NCBI RefSeq assembly: GCF_032362555.1
Contig: NC_083520.1
Coordinates: forward strand, 2,046,001-2,110,000
Length of the DNA stretch: 64,000 nucleotides
Origin: Amyelois transitella
Lineage: Eukaryota > Arthropoda > Insecta > Lepidoptera > Pyralidae
Direction: 5' to 3'
Positions 22,902-35,500 of the stretch are shown here, piece after piece. The stretch's first letter is position 1. The number at the start of each line of letters is the position of its first letter. The notes below the pieces were generated by a model. The model made no database searches and was not told the DNA's origin. It saw only the letters and a list, made by a program, of their open reading frames with translations. The position numbers and the translations under genes were made by a program.

Positions 22902-25900
22902 ATGACAGGTATGTAAACAAGTCCCATCCAATCCGAGAATAGCCTCAGTGATTTCTTGAGGATCTCATGCCAAACCTTTGTTTTTAGATAATAAAAACGT
23001 TCGTATGGAAACCGATGAAGTCACGGAGGCTCCTAAAGGGGCCGCAAGTAGTGAAAATGGTGAACCAAACAGGGACGATCAAACTGGGACACCGCCGCCG
23101 GCCGTCACGCCTCCGCCTACCGAAGAGGAAACTCAAGAAATAATTGTTGTGAACGAGCATACTGAAGAACTTGACTTGAACCATGGAAGGATAGGAAAGA
23201 TTGAGAACCTTGAGAGACTTAAAAAATTGGAAAGGTATTTTGTTTATATTTTAAATTTTTAACTAAATTAAAGTATTTGAGGCTATGAGAATTTCTGTAT
23301 TTTTATGTGCATGACATGCTTCCTCCAGTCGTTTATTACCTAATTTTCTTCCCTCTCTGGAAAGAAGCCCAGGGTGCATCTTTCACCATTATCATGAATT
23401 GATTAAGTCAGGTTTTTACATGAAGAAATTTCTATATTTGATTAAGTATGCCAGATAATGATTCTTATCAACAACATATATTTCAAGGAGAGTGTGGATT
23501 GAAAGGTAGGAGTGAGAAGGCGTAGATGAAAGTACCTTAATCAAATTAAGAATGTTCTGGCAAAAGGCCAGGCCAAGAGTACCCAAAACTGCCGAGCTTG
23601 CATGAAAGGAGTTTAATCTCTCTGGTCTGGATAGATCTGTATAAAGAAACAGAAGTATGCAGATCTCATGCCAAATGGAAAGTGTAGTCTCTGCCTACCC
23701 CTTCAGCAAAAAGGCGTGATTTTATGTATGTATTTTAAAACTATATTACCCATATCTTACAAAATGCAACTGTTATCAAAGTCATTAGACTTTTCCATCA
23801 ATCTTGTTAAATGAAGATGATACCTACTTAATTATATGATCTATTTGATTTTATCATGAATACAATCAAATGAAATAAGTAGAATAACATTATAAAAGTT
23901 CTCATCAGCAATATCGTCTCAAACTTTCAGATTATACCTGAGATGGAACCTGATCAAGAAGATCGAAGGTCTGGACTCCCTGACCACCCTGGTGGAGTTG
24001 GAGCTGTATGACAATCAGATAGTTGTTATTGAGAATTTGGACAGCCTTGTCAACTTAGAGTAAGTCTCTTTATATTCTGTACAAAAGAAAAAGTACCTAC
24101 TTTACCATTTGAAGAAAGTAAAGAATGTCATAGTTTATACACAGCTAGGATATGACCCGAAATAACTTAATAAGTACTTTATCCCAAAATTCCCATGGGA
24201 GCATTGCTCTGGGGGGCAGCCAGTTAAATGTAAAACTTGAAAGTGAACTTTACCCATAGTACCATGAATCAAAACTAGTATTTTCCATATATCCCACTGT
24301 ATATAAATTATATATTAACAAAAAATTATGAAATTACTGTTAACCATGTCTTTTTTGTGTAATGTTTATTTAAATGGAACACAAATGAATGGCTATTTAT
24401 TCCCTTATCAGCTATGAAAATAAAACCATTCTATTGTGTACTTTCCAGTGCCATTCAGTATTCAATAATGATATAAAAGTCAATTGATATTAGTAATCAA
24501 CAATATACTTTATTAGCCAAACAGACATTTAACTATGTTCAGTACATATTAAAATGTCTGTTATTTTATTTGTTTGGCTAAAAAACTTGGGATTCTTCAT
24601 GTAGATAATGGGCTAGCAACCGTTCATTATTTAAATCTCAATTATATCATTAACGCTTATTATCATTCCACTGAACATGACATATCTGTCTTTTCAAGGC
24701 TGTTGGAGAGCCAACAGTCTACCCCGCAAGAGATATAATATGTACATGTACTCATACTTTTTGTTGACAACTTGTTTTGCTAATCATAATCAATTATGTC
24801 CTAGGCAGTTATGTCTTTGAGCTTCAAGTCTGTTTTGTTACTTCCAGTTATTCATAAATTCCTCCATTTGTGGTAACACTCACCACACTCAAGTAACTTA
24901 GAAACAAAAAAAATATTGTCTATCACTTGACACAATTTTTTTCGTTTTCAAGTTAAATATCATCAAATCATGCAGATTCAATTAGCCCACAACTAATTTA
25001 TATGTTTCTGTTCTGAAAATTATTGTTTTTTTTATCTTGATTGAATAGAGAACCAAATCCAGAAAATCTGATGTAGCAGAGAAACAATAGTCGGAGAAAG
25101 CTGGTAGATTCGGCAGTAACTTTGTGACTACTAGGCCACAGAGGTTGTCAGTACGACAATATATATTTTATCAGGAAAAAGTTTATATTTATCATTCTAT
25201 ATTCTTTCCAGGATTCTGGACCTGTCATTCAACAGGATCAAAGAGATCACTGGCCTAGAGAAGTTGCTGAACCTCAAGAAGCTGTTCCTGAGCTCTAACA
25301 AGATTACTGAGATCAAAAACGTGAACCACTTCCCCAAGCTGGAGATGTTGGAGCTTGGAGACAATCGTATTAGAGTAAGAACGTCTTTCATTGTACACTG
25401 TTTGTCAAAAGATCTGTTATCGCCACCTATTGTCGTCGGTAAAACAGTACATTTTGTAAAACATACTTCTATTTGGTAGTATTAAATGATCAAGATTAGT
25501 GAGATCAAAATTGTGAAACACTTCCTGACTCAGAGAAGTTGGGAGACAATAAAATTAGAGTAAGAACATACTTTATCTTATGTATACCTATTTGTCAAAA
25601 TATGGCGCTTAATGTTAGCGAATGTCGTCGGCAAAACAGCTCATTATGACGACAAAACAGAACAAGATGATTTGCTAATATCCTTATGCTGTCCTTTTTA
25701 CAGGAAATCAAGAATCTCGAAGGCCTCACAACGCTGAAACAACTATACCTAGGGAAAAATAAAATTACTAAGATACAAAACTTGGAAGACTTAACGAATC
25801 TTGAAATATTAGTATTACAGAGCAACAGGTAAGCACAACAAATTCATAAAAATAGAATTAAATATAATACGACATTTAATTTAAAATAATATACATGAGA

Positions 25901-27229
25901 GAGTTATAAATGTGGATGAAATGAAAGAGGTATGCAGGGATCGTGGCAAGTGGAAAGATGTAGTTTCTGCCTACCGCTCCGGGAAAGAGGCGTAATTTAA
26001 TATATGTCATACTTTGATAAAATAAATTAGGAGTAACAGAGAAATTGGCGGTTTTTAAAGCGATATTATTAATATATTTCAGATTTAAACTATCATGTTT
26101 CCACAAAACATTGCAGACTTTGTCAGTATTTACATGTGCAAATATCAATCCAGATTTATATGTTTCTGGTTCTTAAATATATTCTCATTTTTAACATACA
26201 TACATACATATGGTCACGTCTATGTCCCTTGGGGGCCAACAGTCTTGAAAAGACTGAATGGCCACGTTCAGCTTAATGATAGAATTGAGATTCAAATAGT
26301 GACAGGTTGCTAGCCCATCGCCTAAAAAAGAATCCCAAGTTTGTAAGCCTATCCCTTAGTCGCCTTTTACGACATCCATGGCAAAGAGATGGAGTGGTCC
26401 TATTCTTTTTTGTATTGGTGCCGGGATCCACACGGCACTGCCTCATTCTCTCAATTTTTCAACAGATTAACAAAGATCGAGAACTTGGAATGCCTGACCA
26501 AGTTGGAGCAACTGTACATATCTGAGAACGGTCTAACTGCAATCGAGAATCTGGACAGTCAAGTGCACTTGCAGACTTTAGATCTGGCCAATAACAGGAT
26601 TACGGCCATTGAAAATGTGAGACATATGGGCGAATTGGAAGAGTTATGGGTAAGTGTATTCTTATTTTCATACACAACAGCTTCTCCATGGTAGGCCTAT
26701 TCTATGGGCTATATTGGCCTCAGTCGTTTCATCTCCCCTTTCTTGCTTTGCTTTAGGTCCGTAATTTTCAAGGGTGGATAAGTGTTTAATGAATAAAATA
26801 GAGTATTCATAAATATTTCAGAATGACTGGTTTTAAACTTTCGCGTTCATTATACTATTTAGAAATAATATTTATTTATCTTGGACGTTTCGAATCTGTT
26901 ACAAGGATCATTGTAACATCTACTTGAGAATGGTCTTAATAATGGCAAGAATTTGAATAGGCGAGTGCTTTAGCATACATTACAAAATAATGATGTTACA
27001 TGAAACAATTCAGATAGGTTTAATTTCTTTATAACTTTACCCTATTATCTTACAGCTGAACGACAACCAAATAGCCGACTGGTCTTCAGTTGAATACCTG
27101 AAGAATAACAAGAAAATCCAGACGATATACCTAGAGAGGAACCCCTTAGCTTCGGATCCCGCCTACCGCAGGAAACTCAAGTTAACGCTGCCATCTCTCA
27201 CGCAGATCGACGCGACATTGTGTAGATAA
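22902..27229 (+). CDS. sds22: Protein phosphatase 1 regulatory subunit 7 (sds22), 7 exons
   Basis: Sds22 is a leucine-rich-repeat protein that binds and stabilises the PP1 catalytic subunit in nucleus and cytosol and acts in mitosis and epithelial polarity. Exons: 22902-22908 (only ATG ACA G), 22988-23234, 23931-24059, 25212-25374, 25704-25828, 26466-26649, 27056-27229. They total 1029 nt, i.e. 342 aa, between the fly and human lengths as I recall them. Residues 1-~60 are acidic and Pro-rich. From HTEELDLNHGRIGKIENLE onward there are about eleven 22-residue SDS22-type repeats (L..L.L..N.I..IENL). The end, NPLASDPAYRRKL to QIDATLCR, is the LRR cap. All joins keep phase and complete repeats. 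The 7-nt first coding exon is inferred from the frame and the donor GTATGT. A hAT element ends 133 bp upstream of the start, and a decayed copy of part of exon 4 lies in intron 4. Confidence 0.96.
23490..23740 (+). repeat. RTE LINE 3' end (family B), decayed
   Basis: It shows the GCCGAGCTTGCATGAA and GTAGTCTCTGCCTACCCCTT blocks, then the CGTGATTTTATGTATGTAT tail. It lies in sds22 intron 2. Confidence 0.75.
24575..24755 (+). repeat. SINE-like repeat A, decayed
   Basis: It contains CTTGGGATTCTTC, GGGCTAGCAACC and CTACCCCGCAAGAGATATA, reading 5' to 3' on the + strand. It lies in sds22 intron 3. Confidence 0.7.
25487..25650 (+). pseudogene. Decayed tandem copy of part of sds22 exon 4 and its donor
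   Basis: The sequence repeats 25,300-25,450 at a spacing of about 192 bp. It includes the coding end (AAGATTAGTGAGATCAAAA), the exon end ATTAGA with its donor GTAAGAAC, and the downstream intron block TGTCGTCGGCAAAACAG. No acceptor precedes it and the coding part is shortened, so it is a non-coding relic. Confidence 0.8.
25893..26010 (+). repeat. RTE LINE 3' end (family B), short copy
   Basis: Only the last part of the family remains: GAGAGTTATAAATGTGGATG through CTCCGGGAAAGAGGCGTAAT. It lies in sds22 intron 5. Confidence 0.75.
26193..26440 (-). mobile_element. SINE-like repeat A ahead of sds22 exon 6
   Basis: A nearly full copy with the (CATA)n tail on the left. It ends at CACACGGCA about 25 bp before the exon 6 acceptor, leaving only the pyrimidine tract between repeat and exon. 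Confidence 0.85.
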
Positions 27230-28134
27230 TTCAAAGTTCTATTCCATTAGTTGACACAGTCGTAGTTTCGTTTTGAAAATCGAAGACGTTGTTCAGCCAG
27301 TCAGGTCGGTATGGTAAAATCTTGTTTCAAATGTAAAAAAAAGTATATAGATTGATTTGTTTTCTTAGTTGCCAGTTTGAAGTAGTTTAAATTTTTTATT
27401 TCCTAAAATGACACCTGCACAATTTACACTCGATACACATCCAGCCAGTGATGGCAATGGTTGGAATGGGTAATTCAAATTTACGAAAGAAGAAAAAAAA
27501 ATGGCTTCCATAAAATACAATAGGCTGTAAAATTCGAACGTATGGGAACCATTAAATATGTTAAGACAATGTAATTATTCAGGAATTACATACGTATGTA
27601 TTGTTTTGTTCCTTATACTGTTCACCAACTGAGTGATATTTATGCCATGTTGGAAATATTGTTTATTACTGTTGAGTCTATGCCATGCGGGCCATTAGTA
27701 TTTCCAAATATTTGGAAAAGCGTTTGAATCAACAATTTTTTTTAAAGTTTTACACGTTAGTGTCTTCTGATAATCCATACTAATATTATGAATGCGAATG
27801 TAAGTTTGTTTGTTTGTTTTCTCTTCATGCGTTATCTTCAGAAGCAATATTCTTAAAATTTTGCGTCTTATAATTAAATGTTTAAAAAGGAGACATAACC
27901 TTTATCTACGGTAAAAACTACAATTCCCGTGGAATTCGCGAAAAATCTGTTTTCTTTTGTAGGTGGTAGCTCCCATATAATTGATGTTGTTCGAATATGT
28001 ATAAGTATTTAGACTACAAGTTACTTTTTCTAAGTTCGGAAATGTTGACTAAACTCTGTCCAAGAATTCATGAAGTAAATATGTACAGTTACTTGTGAAA
28101 CATAAACAACTTCGCAAGACTAGGTAACTAACAT

Positions 28135-28140
28135 AATAAA
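28135..28140 (+). terminator. Possible poly(A) signal for sds22
   Basis: AATAAA lies about 0.9 kb past the sds22 stop. Earlier canonical signals are not obvious. Assignment is tentative. Confidence 0.3.
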
Positions 28141-28939
28141 CAACATTTGTTTTATTAATTTAGTCTTATTACAATACCCTGCTTTATGTGTTGATATTTT
28201 ATATGTAATTTTAGTAGTTAGTAATAATTAGTAACTATTGTTAATATTATTCATCTTTATTATATTGTTATATTAAATATTTATTAACATTTAATTTTAA
28301 CATTGTTCATAATATATTTTAGTAAAATAATTTATAACAACCCTATATTTTGATAAGAGTTTGTACACTCAGAATTCTACTATCATTTCAGTATTATAAA
28401 CGAAATGATAAAAGTATGTAAAGTTTGTACAACAAAAGTATACAAAATTTTAATGTGAGTTTTTTGAACTAAAGGTTAAATTGTTAGTTTATATTACAGA
28501 ATTAGAATGTGGGTTGCGTATAGTAGTTGTACATTAGATGTTTCGTTTGATATTATCGTCGCATATCGAGTTTTTATGTATGTTGTTTGTAATTTTATCA
28601 TAATTTAGATATATATGTCTTAGGTATGATATGCCCATTTCTTTCTTTTCAACCGCTTTAAAAAAAAGGTGGTTCTCAGTTTGTCCTGTATGTATGTAAA
28701 TTAATTAATGCTTGGTTAGACCTGGTTTAATACAAATGAAGGGTCAAGTATTTGCGTAAAAGAGTAACAGACATCCATACATACATACTCACAAACTTTC
28801 GCATTTATAATACATATTAGTAGGATGATTATATCTGCTTACAATACTTAACTCGTTACAATGAAACAAGTAAATAAACAATTGTGAAATTCTCCCGTTT
28901 ATGGATCTCGCACGACCGAAACCATTCATATATCACTTC

Positions 28940-29220
28940 ATGTATTAAAAATTGCCGTGTGGTTCCCGGCGCCAATACAAATAAGTATAGGACCACCCCA
29001 TCTCTTTTCCATGGATGTCGTAAAAGGCGACTAATGGATAGCCTTGTAAACTTGGGATTCTTCTTTCAGGCGATGGCCTAGCAGCCTGTCACTATTTGAA
29101 CGTCAATTTTATTATAGAACATAACAGCTGAACGTGGCCTATCAGTCTTTCAAGACTGCTGGCTCTGTCTACCCCACAAGGGATATAGTCGTGATTATAT
29201 GAATGAATGTATTGAAAATT
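28940..29220 (+). mobile_element. SINE-like repeat A with near-perfect target duplication
   Basis: The body is 28,954-29,206, 5' GCCGTGTGGTTCCCGGC to the tail. ATGTATTAAAAATT on the left and ATGTATTGAAAATT on the right form a 14-bp duplication with one mismatch. Confidence 0.85.
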
Positions 29221-29544
29221 AAAAACTCTAAAGTTTTTAAATGCCAAATCATATCCTTCTTTAAAAATATGAACTGGGATACAGGAATTTCAGAACGTCC
29301 TTAAAATGCATTTAATCAATGATTAAGTATTATATAGAGAAATATACCTGACTTGTATGATTTAAGTGCCTATTAAAATGTCCAGTACAATGTACACGCC
29401 ACAGCGGATTTGATAGATTTTGTACCAGTGTTAGTGTTTAGTTCGTATGTAGTACATACATATACATATATAAGCACTGCAATTGTACGATGGAAAACGA
29501 ATCTTTCTCTTCTACCCTGTTCTAAATAATATTATTAGTATATA

Positions 29545-29822
29545 TACAAAGTAGCTGTGCTCGCGACTTCGTCCGCGTGGAATAGTGGTTTTTGGCATCA
29601 TTGAAGCCCTCAAGGATGAATAATATTCCCTGTTTTTTGCGCATTTTTCTATTATTACTTCGCTTCTAAAAGTTGCAGCGTGATGTTATATAGCCTAAAG
29701 CCTTCCTCGATAAATGGTCTATTCCAACACAAAAAGATTTTTTTCAATTCGAACAAGTAGTACCTGAGATTAGCGCGTTCAAACAAACAAACTCTTCAGC
29801 TTTGTAATATTAGTACAGATAA
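29545..29822 (+). repeat. Helitron-like repeat F
   Basis: It runs from GTAGCTGTGCTCGCGACTTC to TTTGTAATATTAGTACAGAT. Its blocks match the copies at 30,886 and 35,762. Confidence 0.75.
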
Positions 29823-30480
29823 AGGAGCGTCGGCGGTCCAATCGGTAAGGTGCCCGGTTAAAATGCGTGTGGCGCCTTATAATAATATCGCTGACGGGTC
29901 AAGTAAGTTACCGACAGATACCCTGGCGCTTAAAGGGTTGACCTATGAGCAATTGCAGTGTTAAATTTTATCTGACCAGTGTAAAATTGGTAGCTATATT
30001 CAGTTATTATATTTTTTAATGTATTAGTGATAAAATAGAACAAGTTTATTGAAGTGTAATGTGGTCATAGTGTATGTAACGGAATAATAAATCGAATTTG
30101 TCAACTAATTGGTATTATTCAAAGACATTGTCTAGCAACGAATATGTGGTATATGAATAACCCCACTTAAGTCATGAAAGGCGAATATAAATAGAAATCT
30201 TGGAATGGAACCACTCCATATCGTTCCCATGGATGTCGTAAAAGGCTACTAAGGGATATAATATCGGTGAGTTAGTATCTCGTCACACAAGTTTCGAACG
30301 CACTTAGAGGTTAACTCAATCTGTGTAATTTGTGTCGTATATATTTTTTTATAAGCCTATCCCTTAGTCGCCCATTACGACATCCATGGGAAGACAGTGG
30401 TTCTATTCTAAAGTGGCGGAAACCACACGGCATACATGGCTAGCAACTTTAAATAAAAATAAAAATTCTTTGAATCAACT
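29823..30480. repeat. Mosaic of decayed SINE pieces
   Basis: A tRNA-like stub (family D, GGTAAGGTGCCCGGTTAAAA) is at 29,823-29,960. Pieces of A are at about 30,185-30,255 and 30,345-30,432. The tail of C (GAGTTAGTATCTCGTCACAC) is at about 30,262-30,345. No gene is supported. Confidence 0.55.
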
Positions 30481-30842
30481 GTTCTCAGATTGCGCAATGT
30501 TGAGAAAGAGAGGCTGCTTCTAAATACCGAAGCAATAAAATCTATTAATTTGCCAAGGTTACCTAACCCTACACCAAACTTCCGGTTATACGAGTCGAAG
30601 CTGAATCTCAACAGGATGTGCGCAGTTTGTAAAAGTCTATCAAGGGAATATCTTAAAAACTTTGCATTCTCTTAGACGGTGAGCTAGCGGCCTGCCACTG
30701 TCGTTTTAATTCCATTCATAAGCCATCCAGCCTCCCAGCCAATAATGGCCTTAATGTTATGGCTCTTTTTACTCTGGGAAGGGATGAAGAGGCGTGATAC
30801 ATAAGTATGTGTTTGTGAACACTGTCCTGATTATTGTGAACA

Positions 30843-31147
30843 AGCGACCCGCCCCGGGTTCGCACGGGTATATACATATATTACTAGCTGCGCCCGCAAC
30901 TTCGTCCGTGGAATAGTTATTTTGGGCTTCATTGAAGCCCTCAAGGATGAATTCCCCCGTTTTTTTCACACTTTCCATTATTTCTTCGCTCTTTATAGTT
31001 GCAGCGTGATGTTATATAGCCTAAAGCCTTCCTCGATAAATGGTCTATTGAACACAAAAATAATTTTTCAATTAAAACCAGTAGTTCCTGAGATTAGCGC
31101 GTTCAAACAAATAAACTCTTCAGCTTTATAATATTAGTATAGATAGA
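30843..31147 (+). repeat. Helitron-like repeats G (head only) and F
   Basis: A stub of the G head (GCGACCCGCCCC) is followed from about 30,886 by a full F copy ending TATAATATTAGTATAGAT at about 31,145. Confidence 0.7.
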
Positions 31148-31335
31148 ATTAGAATTTTCATACAAACTTTCACCCCCCATTTAAGTATTTTAGGGGTTTA
31201 TTTAAAAAAGTATCCTTTGTTAGAACGCGGGTTTTTAAGTAATGTCTATCTGCCAAATTTCATTCGAATCGGTCCAGCGGTTTAGCTGTGAAAGCGGAAC
31301 AGACAGACATTCGCGTTTATAATATAAGTAAGGGA
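31148..31335 (+). repeat. Dispersed repeat H-like (GGTCCAGCGGTTTAGCTGTG type)
   Basis: It carries AATCGGTCCAGCGGTTTAGC and ends TTCGCGTTTATAATATAAGT. The same blocks occur at 35,290-35,380, and a relative at 44,294. Confidence 0.6.
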
Positions 31336-31392
31336 TGTTAAAGTAAGGAGAATGTCAGAAATGTAGATATTGTCAGTCATTTGTTTTTCCAG

Positions 31393-31485
31393 GCAGTCAC
31401 GGAGTCGTCAGGAGCGCAACTAGCGCAGGCGCTGGTTCCAGAACCGCCCCGTAAGAGAAGCGTGCTCGTCAAACCTAACGTGTAG
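31393..31485 (+). CDS. Orphan terminal coding exon, gene unknown
   Basis: A strong acceptor (TTTGTTTTTCCAG) precedes 93 nt reading AVTESSGAQLAQALVPEPPR, then KRSVLVKPNV and TAG, in phase 0. It is clearly richer in G+C than its surroundings, as true exons here are. AATAAA follows at about 31,604. The phase would fit as an alternative last exon of sds22 spliced from the end of exon 6 (26,649), but no homology supports that. Otherwise it ends an unseen gene. I do not recognise the peptide. Confidence 0.3.
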   Translation, partial: AVTESSGAQLAQALVPEPPRKRSVLVKPNV

Positions 31486-31904
31486 GTACTTGTAAATAAT
31501 ATACCTATTGTATGTTATAAATATATTTAGTTGTAATTTTTTTTTAAAGAACTTCAGGTTTATGTTCTGAAATTACTATAACTAAAAGAGAACATTTAAG
31601 GATAAATAAATAGTATCTAAATGTTACTAAATCTTTTTTTTCGCGCTGTATGAATAGAAGTATTTGTTTATATCTCTCTTTTGGTCTCGAGGAACCGAAA
31701 AAAGAAGAAATTGCTTGCGAAATAAGTAGTGCCCTTGTACAAAATATTTACTTGGTGTAAGTTCTTGTTGATTTTTTTCTTGACTTTCATAAATATAGGT
31801 AAATAAAAATTCAGAGCGCGTTTAATATGAGAGAGATTCAATGAATAAATTTGACTTTTCGTCAATCTAGACAGTTCCGCTGTGGCTCTGTTAGATATGT
31901 ATCT

Positions 31905-32006
31905 ATATACATACATACATATGTATGTACATACATACATAAAATCACGCCTCTTTCCCGGAGGGATAGGCAGAGACTACCTCTTTCCACTTGCCACGAT
32001 CTCTGT
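31905..32006 (-). repeat. RTE LINE 3' end (family B), minus, short
   Basis: The (CATA)n tail is followed by AAATCACGCCTCTTTCCCGG and the inverse of the RDRGKWKEV-coding block. It lies about 500 bp upstream of FAH. Confidence 0.8.
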
Positions 32007-32270
32007 TAGATATCTTAAATTTAATGCAATATTCTATTTAAATACCATGACAATCTAATTTGTTTTTGATACGGATAATATAGGTTTTATTTTCAGTTGA
32101 ATTCAATATTTAGATCAGACCAGTCATTTCAAAGGTTTTAGCTTTTAAAGGTTCTATTCATTTCTGCTCAACGGTCGATTTTAGTAAATAAGTTATTCAA
32201 TGTTCATGTCTGAATTGTGTCCAAGTGTGGCTGTGTGCAGTTGACAACAGAGCTATAATTTGAAGTCGGC

Positions 32271-32278
32271 TATAAATA
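32271..32278 (+). promoter_or_regulatory. Possible TATA box for FAH
   Basis: TATAAATA lies 241 bp upstream of the FAH start codon in a locally less repetitive stretch. If transcription starts ~30 bp downstream, a six-codon upstream frame at 32,305 (MNQQNK) would lie at or near the mRNA 5' end. Confidence 0.35.
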
Positions 32279-32511
32279 AAACCGCACTGAACTTCGCGAC
32301 AAAGATGAATCAACAAAATAAATGATAAAAACATCAAGGCCTTGACATTCAGTCGCCGTCAACCGGCGCGGCAGCTCCTACCAAGTTTCTACTTTATTTC
32401 CATCATATTTCCATAACAAGTTTTACCCGCAGTCGTTTCTCGTAAACACCGCATTCTTACTAAAATCTCGGTCACAAGCAGACCTTTATAGTTATCTTTT
32501 AAAGTGCCATA

Positions 32512-35500
32512 ATGAAGAGTTATATAGAATACAGTTCGAGCACGGATTTTCCAATTGAAAATCTGCCGTATGGAGTGTTTACTTCGCCTAAAAACGTAAG
32601 ATACTTAACCTTATTTCATTGCCTATTGTATATTTGTTTAGTGATTTTATTTTAACTGTTGAATTAGTGATTGTCTGAAACTACCTAACTTTATACTATA
32701 TTGTCTTCTGTCATTTAAAGGAAAAACAACTTTATATTTTTTAATTTTATTTAGTATTATTTAGGTAACTAGGTAGTTACCTAAATAATACTAAAGTTTA
32801 TTTTCTTGTTTTGTTATCTACGCTTGTATAGTGGGCCACAGAGAAAAGTATACCTACTTACCTATGTGACCCAATGTACAAATAACTACTTATTCAGTAT
32901 ACCCGATATTAGCAAAGGTTTTTTCAGTGTCCTGAGTTTATATGTAATGTATTATTTCATCAGGCGTACCTACATTATGTGGCCCAGCGGCTTCATGATT
33001 TTTAGACACAGGCGACAGGTCTGCCTCTTAAAGCTTTAAACCAAGGAGCTAAGAAACAAAGGAGTTTCTATTTTCACCCTACTGAATATAAATCAACATT
33101 TTCAGCAAACAAAACACATCGGCGTTGCGATTGGAGACTCGATATTGGACTTGCATGTCATCTCTCATCTGTTCACGGGGCCGCTGCTCAGAGATAAGCA
33201 GAATGTGTTCAAGGTAACATTTCTTATTTGCATACAAAACGAGTAAGTAGGTAGATTATATGTATAGGTTTGTGTAGCTGCTTTCGAATAGACTAAAGTA
33301 AGTTATTAACTAAGTTCTTTCCATAATTGTCGAGCATGATGAAGATATATGATCATATATGATCTTGATCAAATAAAGACGTCCTGGCAAACTGCCGAGC
33401 TTGCATGAAGAGAGTTATGTTATGAATGTGGATGAAGCGAAGGACGTATACAGAGATCGTGGCAAGTGGAAGGATGTAGTCTCTGCCTAACACTTCGGGT
33501 AAAAGGTGTGATTTTATGTATGTATGTATGAAGAAAGTGTTGAGATGTTGAAACAGGCGTGTTAATTTGTACCTAAGTAGGTAAGCAATTTTTTTTTGTT
33601 TTATATGATGTTAGTTTTATACCATTACCTTCTACAAACAAGTCAAGATAAAAGTGTGAAGGTATATACGTACGTACGTTCGTAGTCGTCATCCTAACGC
33701 GGGGGTCCTGTTTTCATTCCCAGCGAAAGTAAAAATATTGGTAGATATAAAGCTATCAAAGACATGTTCATTCATTCTCCCCGTCGAATAAAATATTGTA
33801 TATTTTTTTAAATGTTTATCGTACCCTCCTGAGCTCCACCATAAAAGATAACATTCTCTGACAACTTGTTTAGTTAACATGCAAATTAGTTGTTTATGAA
33901 TAAAATCCAGTTGATAATTTACTCTAAAGGGCTTAAGTCTTACTTTATAGAACTTTTATTTAAAGTTAAAACATAACAGCTTTATTTAAGCTCTGCTTCT
34001 CTACCCGCGCAGATTGTAAAATCTTCTTAGGCTCTTTCTATCCCTTAAGGAATAAATACGTTATATTTGTGTGACAGTATGTCTATCTTTATTTTCTTTA
34101 TATATCTCCTCACTCTGTACTCATCGTATTCCTTAATATTTTTCATTTTCCCAGGAGGAGAAACTAAACGCCTTCATGGGTCTCACGAGACCTCACTGGG
34201 TTGAAGCCAGAACCACCCTTCAAAGTCTATTGGACGTCTCCAACACTACACTACAAAGTGACAATGATCTCAGACAAAGGTATCATTCCGTTTTATATTT
34301 CATATTGATGCATTCATCACAACATTGGTTACAGGACGACTTTTTCCCTCATTTTTTAATAGTCCTATTAAAGATTTTCTCTTATCATATAAATTAACTG
34401 TCTCACAGCCGGATTGGATTTCATTCATTCAGTCATATAGTCACGTCTATCCCTTGCGGGGTAGACAGAGCCATAAGTCTTGAAAAGACTGATAGGCCAC
34501 GTTCAGCAGTTTGGCTTTATGATAGAATTGAACTTCAAATAGTTGCTAGCCCATCGCCTAAAATAAGAATCCCAAATTTATAAGTCAATCCCTTTGTCGC
34601 CTTTTACGATGACGACAATTTCATTTGATATAATAATATAGATTGATGGATGAAGCGAAGGAAATATGCAGAGATCGTGGCAAGTGGAAAGAGGTAGTCT
34701 CTGCCTACCCCTCCGGGAAAGAGGCGTGATTTTATGTATGTATGTATGTATATAGATTGATCACGTTGTAGAGCCTTCATCAAGCAGAGTGATGCCACAA
34801 TGCACTTGCCTGCCCAAATCGGAGATTACACGGACTTCTACTCATCGATTCATCACGCCACCAATGTGGGCATCATGTTCAGGAGCAAGGAGAATGCTCT
34901 GATGCCCAATTGGTAAGTATACACATCCTTCATTTCGAGACGTAGGTTAAAACATACATACATATAAGTATGCTAGCATTTGAACGGGGCTTTGCTACGA
35001 CCTCGTGGGAAATTCCAGAAATAAGAAGCCTAGTTATGATACTCCCGAAGGTCTATTCTATATATCGCACCTTCGGTGCAACAAAGTCACAACAACTCTT
35101 TTTTAAATTTTACAGGAGAAGACTTTTAATTTTTTCATTTCTGCATTACTATTTATAGTAAGTTTAACATCTTTGCAATATTAATTGTTTGCTTTCGCGG
35201 ATGTTTTTGTTGTCCCAAGTAAAGGTATGATTCAAAAACAATTTGGCATACTTAGTTCGTTTTTGCAATTTTGGCTATTTGTGACTTTGTGCCAAATTTA
35301 ATTCAAATCGATCCAGCGGTTTAGCTGTAAAAGCGAAACAAACAGACAGACTTTCGCGTTTATAATATTAGCAAGGGATAACACTCCAACAGAACAATAG
35401 CAGTGAGCTGTATGGCGTCTCTATTCCATTAACGATTCGCCCAAAAAATTGAATTTACAAAGTGGAAGACGATCAGGTATAACAGAATGAAATTATTTTG